Assembly (NCBI GenBank): GCA_050942555.1
Contig: JBMNNN010000030.1
Span: 1 to 14,353 of the forward strand
Direction of reading: 5' to 3'
DNA length: 14,353 nt
Source: JAAYXU01 sp050942555
Lineage (GTDB): Bacteria > Bacillota > Clostridia > Christensenellales > UMGS416
Positions 7,536 to 13,344 of the stretch are shown piece by piece; within the stretch, counting starts at the first letter, position 1, and each line of letters begins with the position of its first letter. The translations under genes and the position numbers were made by a program. The notes beneath the pieces are model-generated. The model made no database searches. It saw only the letters and a list, made by a program, of their open reading frames with translations, and was not told where the DNA came from.

Positions 7536-8893
7536 CGCCCGCCCTCCAGATATGCAGGATGGGCGACCTGCTCGACCCACTGGGTGCTGTAGTTCCCGCT
7601 TATGAAGTCCGGATGGTTTATAATATAGCGGCAAAATTCGAGATTGGTCTGTACTCCTTCGATCGACAGCTCCGACAGCGCGAGGTTCATGAGCCGCACG
7701 CACATATCCCGCGTCAGCGCGCTGGTGATGATCTTCATGAGCATACCGTCGTAGAAGGAAAGCACGCGGCTACCCGCGGCCACCCCGCTGTCCACCCGCA
7801 CGCCGACGCCCGACGGGATCGTCAGGCCCGTGATGACGCCGGTGGAGGGGAAGAAATGGTTGGCCGGGTCCTGCGCGTTGATTCGGCACTCGATCGCGTG
7901 CCCCTGGGATATGATATCGCCGGGCTCGAGCAGTATCTGCTCGTTTTCGGCGACGCGTATCTGCGCCTCGACGATGTCGACGCCGGTAATGGCCTCGGAC
8001 ACCGGATGTTCGACCTGCAGCCGCGTATTCATTTCGATGAAATAATAATTACCGTCGCCGTCCACCAGGAACTCGACGGTGCCCGCGTTCGTATAGCCCA
8101 GCAGCCGGGCGATGCCGACGGCGGTATGCTCGAGCTCCCGGCGGAGCTCCTCGCCGATCGCGAAAGCCGGGCCCTCCTCGATGACCTTCTTGCTGCGTAT
8201 CTGCAGGGAGCAGTCCCGGGTGGAGAGCGGCACGACGTGGCCGAAGTGATCGGCGATGACCTGCACCTCGATATGGCGCACGTTTTCGAGGTATTTCTCC
8301 ACAAAGAGATCCGCGTCTCCGAACGCCTGCCTGACCTCCTTGCCAAGTACGCGGCAGGCGACCGCGAAATCCGACGGGTCGCGCACCACGCGCATGCCGC
8401 AGCCGCCGCCTCCGCAGGCCGCCTTGAGCAGCACCGGGCAGCCGATTGAGGCAACCAGCTCCAGCGCCCGGCCGATGTCGCGCACCGGCCCGTCGCTTCC
8501 GGGTATGACCGGTATTCCGTGCTGCGACAGCAGCGCGCGCGCATGGATCTTGTTGCCCAAAAGCTCGATCGTGTCGGCGCCCGGTCCGATGTAGACGATG
8601 CCTTCCTTGTCGCACGCCCGCCGGAACGCCGGGCTCTCAGACAGCATGCCGAATCCCGGGTGTATCGCCCATACGTCGTAAGCCGCGGCGACGGCCAGAA
8701 TCGCGTCGGAATTCAGGTAGCTGCTTTTAAGCTCCGCCGCGCCGATGCACGCGCGGTAATCGGCCATGCGGCAATGCAGGCTGTCCGCGTCGGCCTCGGA
8801 GTATACGGCCACGGTTTCGTATCCGAGCTTACGGCAGGTGCGGATGATGCGTACCGCGACCTCTCCTCTGTTGGCGATTAACACTCTGCCCAT
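7532..8893 (-). CDS. accC: acetyl-CoA carboxylase biotin carboxylase subunit, with unusual active-site residues
   Basis: ATP-grasp enzyme that carboxylates the biotin on AccB using bicarbonate and ATP. The 453 residues are normal. The N-terminal domain shows ANRGEVAVRIIR and HPGFGMLSE (HPGYGFLSE in most relatives). Bicarbonate and catalytic residues equivalent to E. coli Lys238, Arg292, Gln294, Glu296 and Arg338 appear kept: Lys236, NTRLQVEHPVSEAITG at 289-304, and CRINAQD at 336-342. Two places deviate. The glycine-rich ATP lid reads GGGGCGMR (161-168), with Cys165 where Arg or Lys is usual. The QRRxQK segment reads QIRSKK (231-236). The surrounding sequence is intact, so it is probably active but divergent. 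The gene sits between accB and accD, so identity is not in doubt. The start has AAGGA inside the end of accB. Confidence 0.94.
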   Translation of the reverse strand: MGRVLIANRGEVAVRIIRTCRKLGYETVAVYSEADADSLHCRMADYRACIGAAELKSSYLNSDAILAVAAAYDVWAIHPGFGMLSESPAFRRACDKEGIVYIGPGADTIELLGNKIHARALLSQHGIPVIPGSDGPVRDIGRALELVASIGCPVLLKAACGGGGCGMRVVRDPSDFAVACRVLGKEVRQAFGDADLFVEKYLENVRHIEVQVIADHFGHVVPLSTRDCSLQIRSKKVIEEGPAFAIGEELRRELEHTAVGIARLLGYTNAGTVEFLVDGDGNYYFIEMNTRLQVEHPVSEAITGVDIVEAQIRVAENEQILLEPGDIISQGHAIECRINAQDPANHFFPSTGVITGLTIPSGVGVRVDSGVAAGSRVLSFYDGMLMKIITSALTRDMCVRLMNLALSELSIEGVQTNLEFCRYIINHPDFISGNYSTQWVEQVAHPAYLEGGR

Positions 8894-8896
8894 TCG

Positions 8897-9364
8897 TCAG
8901 TCCTTCTTAATGCTCCTGTACACGAAAATCGGCTGGTTGGCGTTCACCAGTTCTCCGTTCTTTACCAGTCTGTCCACGAGCAGCCCGTCCTCGGCCGCCC
9001 GGATCTCGTTCATCAGCTTCATCGATTCGATGATGCAAAGCACCTGCCCCTTCCGGAAGGCGGAGCCCGGCTCGACGAAGGGCGGACTGTCGGGATCAGG
9101 CGCCAGGTAAAACACGCCCGTGATCGGGGACAGCACGTTTTGCAGTCCGTCGCCCGGCAGCACCGGGGCCGTATGCTGCGAATTTTCATCGGACACACGC
9201 GATACCGGCAGGCCTCCGCCCGCGCCGGTCTCCGCCGGGCTTCCGCGCCCTTCCCCGGACGCCTTTTTAAGGCTGATCGCAGTGTCCTTATATCGAATAT
9301 AGGCCTCCTGAAAGCAGGAATCGCTGAGTTTATCGATGATTTTAAAGAGCGCATCAAGATCCAT
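8897..9364 (-). CDS. accB: acetyl-CoA carboxylase biotin carboxyl carrier protein
   Basis: Carries biotin between the AccC and AccAD active sites. The 155-residue protein has an N-terminal helix (LFKIIDKLSDSCF), a variable Gly/Ala/Pro-rich linker (about 36-75), and a biotinyl domain (about 76-150). The attachment site is ESMKLMNE, with biotinylated Lys116 (canonical EAMKM). The thumb-like PDSPPFVEPGSAFRKGQ is usual for AccB. It is the first gene of the operon: an exact consensus promoter and two FabT-like boxes lie upstream, an AGAAGGA site is eight bases before the ATG, and accC follows after three bases. In many clostridia accB lies between fabF and fabZ instead, so its position here is a rearrangement. 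No biotin ligase is visible. Confidence 0.95.
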   Translation of the reverse strand: MDLDALFKIIDKLSDSCFQEAYIRYKDTAISLKKASGEGRGSPAETGAGGGLPVSRVSDENSQHTAPVLPGDGLQNVLSPITGVFYLAPDPDSPPFVEPGSAFRKGQVLCIIESMKLMNEIRAAEDGLLVDRLVKNGELVNANQPIFVYRSIKKD

Positions 9365-9383
9365 ATACGGAATCCTTCTTTAC

Positions 9384-9412
9384 TTTGATAGTCTATTATT
9401 TTGAATATCTAT
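9384..9412 (-). promoter_or_regulatory. two tandem FabT-like operator boxes
   Basis: Read on the minus strand, ATAGATATTCAAA (9400-9412) and ATAGACTATCAAA (9384-9396) are separated by three bases. They agree at 10 of 13 positions and both fit ATAGA-n3-TCAAA. This is one imperfect and one perfect half of the dyad TTTGA-n3-TCAAA that I recall for FabT boxes of lactic-acid bacteria. They start two bases after the -10 box and cover the expected transcription start, an ideal place for repression. The spacing of 16 bases would put two dimers about one and a half turns apart. Binding by the MarR-type protein at the end of the operon is inferred. Confidence 0.55.
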
Positions 9413-9414
9413 GA

Positions 9415-9443
9415 ATTATAGAAGCATACCGGTTGTTTGTCAA
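9415..9443 (-). promoter_or_regulatory. consensus sigma-A promoter of the acc-fab operon
   Basis: On the minus strand TTGACA (9438-9443) is followed by exactly 17 bases and TATAAT (9415-9420). Both hexamers and the spacing are perfect consensus, which is rare outside very strong or tightly repressed promoters. Transcription should start near 9408, about 44 bases upstream of the accB ATG. The rest of the 256-base gap between spmB and accB (up to 9620) contains no convincing gene or strong terminator. Confidence 0.85.
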
Positions 9444-9620
9444 TATGCTGCGCCGGGCCAGAAATGAAGATGTGCATTGCGTTATACGGTGATTTGCCGG
9501 TGGTTTTATGTATGAAATTGGTTTTACCCGATAAGCGGGTGCAGCAAAGATATGTCAATGCAACTAAAATGCAGAGCTGCCACAACGCGGGCGAACGGCT
9601 GCACGGAATAAATAAAATCC

Positions 9621-10145
9621 TCAGCTCCCCCAGTGCCACAGCCTGCATATCCACCCCGACGCGACCATACCGGCCAGCATCGAAAAGAGCGCCGCCGGTA
9701 TCGTATGGCGGGTTTTGCGGACGCCGGCGACGCCAAAGTACACCGCCACGGTGTAAAAAATCGTTTCGGTGGATCCCATCATCAGCGACGCCGCCCGCCC
9801 AGCCTGGCTGTCGGGCCCCAGGCGCACGAAAAGATCCTGCATCGCGCCCAGCGCTCCAGCGCCCGAAAAAGGCCGTACCAGCGCGAAGGGCGCGATCTCA
9901 GGGGGTAGCCCGATGAAGCGCAGCGCCGGGGAAAACAGGTTCGTCATGAGCTCCATGAGCCCCGAGGCGTTAAAGAGCGAGATCATCACCATCACGGCGA
10001 TCAGATAGGGCGCGACGCGCAGCGCGGTGCGCAGGCCCTCGGCAGCCCCGCGCACGAAGGCATCGTATGCCGGCACATGCCTGTACGCCGACAGCGCGAT
10101 CGCCGATAAAAAAAAGACCGGCACGATGAAGTCGGAAGCGCTCAT
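9621..10145 (-). CDS. spmB: spore maturation protein SpmB
   Basis: An integral membrane protein that, with SpmA, is needed for proper spore-core dehydration and heat resistance in Bacillus and Clostridium. Its molecular activity is not settled. The 174 residues match the family. Hydrophobic segments lie at about 6-22, 44-60, 122-141 and 148-168. Signatures are VRPFSGAGALGAMQ at 90-103 and GSTETIFYTVAVYFG at 124-138. These belong to the nucleoside-recognition (Gate) fold shared with SpmA. The frame is open to 10334, but the ATG at 10145 has a GGAGGG site and overlaps the spmA stop by four bases. Presence of the pair suggests a spore-forming lifestyle or ancestry. Confidence 0.92.
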   Translation of the reverse strand: MSASDFIVPVFFLSAIALSAYRHVPAYDAFVRGAAEGLRTALRVAPYLIAVMVMISLFNASGLMELMTNLFSPALRFIGLPPEIAPFALVRPFSGAGALGAMQDLFVRLGPDSQAGRAASLMMGSTETIFYTVAVYFGVAGVRKTRHTIPAALFSMLAGMVASGWICRLWHWGS

Positions 10146-10723
10146 GACCCGCGCCCTCCGGCCCGCTCGATGCATTTGACCGCGACTATGCCCGCGGCGG
10201 TCGAGCATATCGTAGCCAGCAGCGCCGGAATGACGATTTCGGAAGGATCGGCTGAGCCTGCCGCCTGCCGCATCGCGACCACGACGGCCGGATAGAGCTG
10301 TACGGAGGAGCAGTTGACCACCAGGAACGCGCACATCGCGTTGGTGGCCCGGCGCTCCCTCATATCGGCCGACAGATGCCTCATCGCCTCAAGCCCCGCG
10401 GGCGTGGCAGCGTTTCCCATGCCCAGCATGTTGGCCGAAAGATTGGTCGCGATGGCCTCGCCTGCGGGGCCGCCCGGGTCCACGCCGGGGAACAGCCAGC
10501 GCAGCACCGGCCTCATGAGCCGTGCCAGCGCACGGAGCATTCCGGCTTCGCGCGCGATCTGCAAAACTCCCATCCATAGCCCGTAGGCGGCCGCCAGCTC
10601 CAGCGTGAGCGATATGCCCCGCGTACTGCCATCAAGGAGAGCGGGCAGTATGCCATCAGCGCGGCCCGACGCCAGAGCCGTCACAATCGCGGCGGCCAGC
10701 ATGAGCAGCCAGAGCAGATTCAT
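10142..10723 (-). CDS. spmA: spore maturation protein SpmA
   Basis: Membrane partner of SpmB in spore-core dehydration. The 193-residue product has an N-terminal hydrophobic helix (about 3-18) and a Gate-type core. The family signature NLSANMLGMGNAATPAG is at 94-110. FLVVNCSSVQLYPAVVVAMR (133-152) and IPALLATICSTAAGIVA (165-181) are further membrane segments. The ATG at 10723 has a GGAG site six bases upstream. The longer open frame to 10840 would run back through the abrB promoter region and is rejected. In B. subtilis the spm genes are expressed in the mother cell. No clear sigma-E promoter is visible here, though a weak sigma-F/G-like match lies upstream. Confidence 0.93.
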   Translation of the reverse strand: MNLLWLLMLAAAIVTALASGRADGILPALLDGSTRGISLTLELAAAYGLWMGVLQIAREAGMLRALARLMRPVLRWLFPGVDPGGPAGEAIATNLSANMLGMGNAATPAGLEAMRHLSADMRERRATNAMCAFLVVNCSSVQLYPAVVVAMRQAAGSADPSEIVIPALLATICSTAAGIVAVKCIERAGGRGS

Positions 10724-10807
10724 GCAGTCTCCTTTCTTTCGCGACGCCTCAACTGCCTGCCTGAACGCTGTAATAAATCCTGTTCTTAAAAAATAACAAA
10801 ATAGCCA

Positions 10808-10837
10808 TTGACATTCTATGCCTGAAGATAGTATAAT
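10808..10837 (+). promoter_or_regulatory. sigma-A promoter of the abrB-like gene
   Basis: TTGACA (10808-10813) is followed by 18 bases and TATAAT (10832-10837). Both hexamers are perfect consensus and the spacer is one base longer than optimal. Transcription would start near 10844, giving a leader of about 37 bases that ends in the GGAGGAG ribosome site. Confidence 0.8.
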
Positions 10838-10880
10838 CATTCCTGCATTTTACAAATATATAAAATTGGAGGAGAGCAAA

Positions 10881-11123
10881 TTGAAAAGCACAGGAATCGT
10901 AAGAAAAGTGGACGAACTGGGCAGGGTTGTTATCCCGGTCGAGCTGCGCCGCACGATGGGCATCGAGATCAAGGACGCGCTCGAAATCTATGTAGAAGGA
11001 GAGCATATCATATTTAAAAAATATGAACCGGCATGTATCTTCTGCGATAACGCCCGCGACGTCATCCACTATAAGGGCAAGATTATCTGCAAGGAATGCC
11101 TGAAGGATCTGGGCGAGCTCTGA
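10881..11123 (+). CDS. abrB: AbrB/SpoVT-type transition-state regulator with C-terminal Cys4 knuckle
   Basis: A small DNA-binding protein of the AbrB swapped-hairpin fold. The N-terminal half (KSTGIVRKVDELGRVVIP and ELRRTMGI to residue 28, KDALEIYVEG to 40) is almost the textbook AbrB/Abh/SpoVT domain. AbrB relatives repress stationary-phase and sporulation genes during growth. The C-terminus differs from Bacillus AbrB. It carries CIFC (52-55) and CKEC (70-73), 14 residues apart, a likely zinc-binding knuckle of the kind seen in clostridial relatives. The TTG at 10881 is chosen because TTGGAGGAGAG precedes it and the protein then starts at the conserved KSTGIV. The ATG at 10818 lies inside the promoter. 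At 80 residues it is close to the family length. Its convergence with rsmI matches the Bacillus abrB-yabC arrangement. Confidence 0.9.
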   Translation: MKSTGIVRKVDELGRVVIPVELRRTMGIEIKDALEIYVEGEHIIFKKYEPACIFCDNARDVIHYKGKIICKECLKDLGEL

Positions 11124-11246
11124 GGAGCTTCCTTATATGCCGGCACAGCGCATTCATCCGATACCCACGAGGTCTGGATCTGCGTACCGTACGAAAAGAT
11201 ACAATCGATGCCGGCGATAGCCAGAGCGCTTCATACGATTCGTTTT

Positions 11247-11273
11247 AAGACCGTTTTACGCGGTCTTTTTTAT
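11247..11273 (+). terminator. intrinsic terminator after the abrB-like gene
   Basis: AAGACCG (11247-11253) pairs with CGGTCTT (11261-11267) around a seven-base loop, followed by a T-rich tail. It lies 124 bases after the abrB stop and touches the rsmI stop codon on the other strand. On the minus strand the run after the stem is TTAAAACG, so it is weaker there. The gap 11124-11246 shows no gene; it contains an 8-base palindrome TGCCGGCA and little else. Confidence 0.7.
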
Positions 11274-12142
11274 TGTCCGTCTCGGTCGGCGCGGATCGAA
11301 AGCCCGGCTTCGTACACCTCGGACTTGGGTATCCCGCGGATCCGGGCTACTTCGCGGACAGCTTCCTTTTTATTAAGTCCGGTCGCCATCATTACCCGTA
11401 TATGCTGTTCCAGCGTCAGCGCTTCCCATTCGGGCGCCGGTTCGCGCACCTCCTGCCCCTCTATGACCAGCGTATATTCTCCCCGGGGCTCCTGCTGCGC
11501 GCACATATCAAGGAGCTTTGAGAGATGCTCCACGGTCACCCGCTCGTGTATCTTCGTCAACTCGCCGCACAGCGCGGCGCGGCGGTCTCCCAGCGCGTCC
11601 AGCAGATCAGCGAGCGTCCGTGTCAGCCTGTGAGGGGCTTCATAGAGGACGATCGCCCGGTCCTGGGCGGCCATCGCGCACAGCCGCCGCTCCCGCTCCC
11701 GCCGCTCCCGCGGCAGGAATCCCTCGAACACGAACCTGCCCGCATCCAGTCCCGAAATCGCTGCCGCGGCGGTCAGCGCCGCCGCCCCGGGCACCACCGT
11801 CATCGGGATACCAGCCTGCCGTGCGTCCCGAACCAGCTCCCAGCCGGGATCGCTGACGCAGGGCATGCCCGCGTCGGTGACGAGCGCCACATTGCGCCCC
11901 TTCGCAAGCTCCGCGAGCAGCCGCTCCCCCACTTCCCGCCGGTTATGCTCGCGGTAGCTTACGAGCCTCCTGCTCAGCCCGAAATGGGTCAGGAGCGCCC
12001 GCGTCCGCCGGGTGTCCTCAGCCGCTACGATGTCGACCTCGCCCAATATCCGCAGCGCGCGCATCGTGATATCCTCGAGATTTCCGATGGGCGTGCCGGT
12101 TAGATAAAGCGTTCCGGAACCGCGTCCTGTCTCGCTGGTCAT
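11270..12142 (-). CDS. rsmI: 16S rRNA (cytidine(1402)-2'-O)-methyltransferase RsmI
   Basis: Methylates the ribose of C1402 in the decoding centre of 16S rRNA using S-adenosylmethionine. The 290 residues fit the family of tetrapyrrole-methylase-like fold enzymes. N-terminal LYLTGTPIGNLEDITMRAL (12-30), AAEDTRRTRALL (40-51), VTDAGMPCVSDPGWELV (88-104) and VPGAAALTAA (117-126) are the cofactor and substrate signatures. GFLPRERRERERR and LYEAPHRLTRTLADL follow as usual. The ATG has a GAGGAGG site seven bases upstream. It faces the abrB-like gene, as yabC faces abrB in Bacillus. A small upstream frame ends in a 4-base overlap with its start, but that frame is doubtful. Confidence 0.95.
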   Translation of the reverse strand: MTSETGRGSGTLYLTGTPIGNLEDITMRALRILGEVDIVAAEDTRRTRALLTHFGLSRRLVSYREHNRREVGERLLAELAKGRNVALVTDAGMPCVSDPGWELVRDARQAGIPMTVVPGAAALTAAAAISGLDAGRFVFEGFLPRERRERERRLCAMAAQDRAIVLYEAPHRLTRTLADLLDALGDRRAALCGELTKIHERVTVEHLSKLLDMCAQQEPRGEYTLVIEGQEVREPAPEWEALTLEQHIRVMMATGLNKKEAVREVARIRGIPKSEVYEAGLSIRADRDGQ

Positions 12143-12258
12143 GCTTCTGCCTCCTCAAACCCGAAAAGCGCCGGGCCATGCCACGGGAAAAAGCGCTCCC
12201 TCCGGGAAAATCCCGGGACATGCTGCGCCTCCGCCTTATTTTCTTTTAACATCCTCAT
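12139..12258 (-). CDS. doubtful 39-residue open frame overlapping the rsmI start
   Basis: An ATG at 12258 opens a frame of 39 codons whose TGA overlaps the rsmI ATG by four bases, the arrangement used at several true gene junctions in this window. The predicted peptide (N-terminal MRMLKENKAEA, then Arg/Phe-rich with RERFFPWHG) resembles nothing I recognise. No ribosome site precedes the ATG, and part of the frame runs through the CCGGGA inverted repeat, so its composition may reflect structure rather than coding. It could be a coupling leader peptide or simply an open frame in GC-rich leader DNA. Confidence 0.15.
   Translation of the reverse strand: MRMLKENKAEAQHVPGFSRRERFFPWHGPALFGFEEAEA
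12202..12216. repeat. short perfect inverted repeat in the rsmI leader
   Basis: CCGGGA (12202-12207) and TCCCGG (12211-12216) enclose AAA. The octamer CGGGAAAA occurs here at 12203-12210 and again at 12184-12191. It would form a short RNA hairpin about 60 bases before the rsmI start, without a T tail. It may be a regulatory hairpin or chance in GC-rich DNA. Confidence 0.3.
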
Positions 12259-12285
12259 GGTATGCGATCCCGCCATGTTCGTCAA
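12257..12285 (-). promoter_or_regulatory. candidate promoter for rsmI
   Basis: On the minus strand TTGACG (12280-12285) is followed by 17 bases and TACCAT (12257-12262), one and two mismatches from consensus. It is the best match between rsmI and the divergent gene, and would give a leader of about 110 bases. Confidence 0.35.
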
Positions 12286-12431
12286 GGATTTCCCGGCAGG
12301 CCAACGGGACGGCGGGCGCTTCCTACGCACACGTATGCTACTGACCGCTCCCGCGTTCGATAAATATGCGAATATTCCTCTGTAAACTGTATACCGCCGA
12401 TAGGAATGCCCAATAATTACGCTGACCCGGG

Positions 12432-12460
12432 TTGAACTTAGCTAAAAATTATGGTAAAAT
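12432..12460 (+). promoter_or_regulatory. sigma-A promoter of the exported peptidoglycan-binding protein gene
   Basis: TTGAAC (12432-12437), 17 bases, then TAAAAT (12455-12460): two mismatches in the -35 box and one in the -10. Transcription would start near 12467. An ATG at 12451 lies inside this promoter, which supports the downstream ATG at 12502 as the true start. Confidence 0.65.
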
Positions 12461-12501
12461 GCGTTTGCACTTACCGCATCAAAAGAAAAGTCGGTGGTAC
12501 A

Positions 12502-13278
12502 ATGGATCGGGAAGTCTTTAAAAAAATATCCCTCATGCTCGCGCTGACGCTGTGCATACTGGCGGTATGCGCCCCGCGCGCCGCGCTCGCAGACCCGGAG
12601 GAAGGCGCGCCGCTTCTGATCAAGAAGGGCGACGAGGGAGACAACGTGATCCTGCTGCAGATGCGCCTGGCGGACCTGGGGTATTTTGATACGCAGATTA
12701 CCGGCTTCTTCGGGGACGTGACCGAGGAGGCCGTCAAGGCGTTCCAGAAGGAGAACAAGCTCACCCAGGACGGCCAGGTCGGCCGGAAGACCGCCGAAGT
12801 TCTATTCAGCAACGAGGCCGTGCGCGAGCCCGTCGTCGCCGTGAGAAAGCCCGCGCCCAAGGTCGTGAGAAAGTCGCCGGTGGGCAAGATGCGCGACTGG
12901 TACACCTATGTCAACAAACGCTGGCCGCGGGGCGCGAAGTGCCAGGTCATCGACTTTGCGACAGGCGTCAAGTACAATATGATCCGTGTGGGCGGCAGCC
13001 AGCACGCTGACGTCGAGCCTGCCACTAAGAGCGACTGCGCCAAGCTGCTGAGTACATACGGCGGGTCCTGGAGCTGGGATCGAAGGGCTGTCGTCGTGCG
13101 TATCGGCGGCGAATGGATCGCGGGAAGCACCAACGGATTCCCGCACGGATATGAGACCGTAGCGGGCAACAATATGAACGGGCAGGTCTGCATTCATTTC
13201 CTCAACAGCAAGACCCATTGCGGAAACGCTGCGTGCCCGAATCATCAAAGGATGGTGCGCCGGGCTGCGGGTAAATAA
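12502..13278 (+). CDS. exported peptidoglycan-binding protein with Cys/His-rich C-terminal domain of unknown function
   Basis: The 258-residue product starts with a signal peptide: basic MDREVFKK, a hydrophobic core at about 9-26, and AALA-DP cleavage near 30/31. A PG_binding_1 type repeat follows at about 38-103, with KKGDEGDNVILLQMRLADLGYF, GFFGDVTEEAVKAFQ and DGQVGRKT. A basic Val/Pro linker (108-128) leads to a C-terminal domain (about 129-258). That domain has no name I can give with confidence, though I recall similar ends in clostridial wall proteins. It contains GGSQHADVEPATKSD, NGFPHG, and NNMNGQVCIHFLNSKTHC, then a Cys/His cluster (Cys230, His232, His239, Cys240, Cys245, His248) that might bind metal or form disulfides. 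It is not an L,D-transpeptidase or NlpC/P60 domain by motif. The ATG has a GGTGG site. It is a single-gene transcript ending at a strong terminator. Confidence 0.82.
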   Translation: MDREVFKKISLMLALTLCILAVCAPRAALADPEEGAPLLIKKGDEGDNVILLQMRLADLGYFDTQITGFFGDVTEEAVKAFQKENKLTQDGQVGRKTAEVLFSNEAVREPVVAVRKPAPKVVRKSPVGKMRDWYTYVNKRWPRGAKCQVIDFATGVKYNMIRVGGSQHADVEPATKSDCAKLLSTYGGSWSWDRRAVVVRIGGEWIAGSTNGFPHGYETVAGNNMNGQVCIHFLNSKTHCGNAACPNHQRMVRRAAGK

Positions 13279-13281
13279 AAC

Positions 13282-13326
13282 AAAAACCGCGTCGGGACGG
13301 ATCGGCTGATCCGTCCCGGTTTTTTT
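13282..13326. terminator. strong, probably bidirectional terminator
   Basis: The 11-base arms CGGGACGGATC (13293-13303) and GATCCGTCCCG (13308-13318) enclose a four-base loop. A run of seven T follows on the plus strand. A matching A run at 13282-13286, offset by a short bulge, gives GGTTTTTG on the minus strand. It lies between the stop codons of the plus-strand exported-protein gene (13278) and minus-strand recG (13345), so it can serve both. Confidence 0.9.
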
Positions 13327-13344
13327 ATCGCCAACGCGGTACGG

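Larger units (their letters stand above)
12143..12501. other. 359-base gap between rsmI and the exported-protein gene
   Basis: No convincing gene lies here. The left part is the rsmI leader, with a candidate promoter, a short inverted repeat and the doubtful 39-codon frame. The middle (about 12300-12430) is AT-richer and contains ATTCCT mirrored by AGGAAT, 24 bases apart (12374-12409 approximately). The right part holds the promoter and ribosome site of the plus-strand gene. Confidence 0.6.

Noticed and set aside
7559..8449. Plus-strand open frame of 296 codons opposite accC
   Set aside because: It mirrors accC codons, with an Asp/His/Arg-rich product and no recognisable domain or ribosome site.
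9526..9540. Possible terminator ACCCG/CGGGT after spmB
   Set aside because: The stem is only five pairs and is followed by AAAACC rather than a T run on the spmB strand.
9409..9654. Minus-strand 81-codon frame in the spmB-accB gap
   Set aside because: It starts inside spmB, has no ribosome site, ends within the accB promoter and resembles no family.
10818..10880. Longer start for the abrB-like gene at the ATG at 10818
   Set aside because: This ATG lies between the -35 and -10 boxes of the promoter. The TTG at 10881 has the ribosome site and gives the conserved KSTGIVRKVDELGR start.
11124..11246. Small RNA or riboswitch between abrB and its terminator
   Set aside because: Only short palindromes (TGCCGGCA, CGTAC-C-GTACG) and a repeated ATGCCGGC are present. 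No known riboswitch core or promoter is visible.
12961..13275. C-terminal domain of the exported protein as a D-Ala-D-Ala carboxypeptidase (M15) or L,D-transpeptidase
   Set aside because: GSQHADVEP recalls the M15 SxHxxGxAxD motif, and CIHF recalls its second histidine, but the spacing and glycine do not fit. The L,D-transpeptidase SHGCxR motif is absent.
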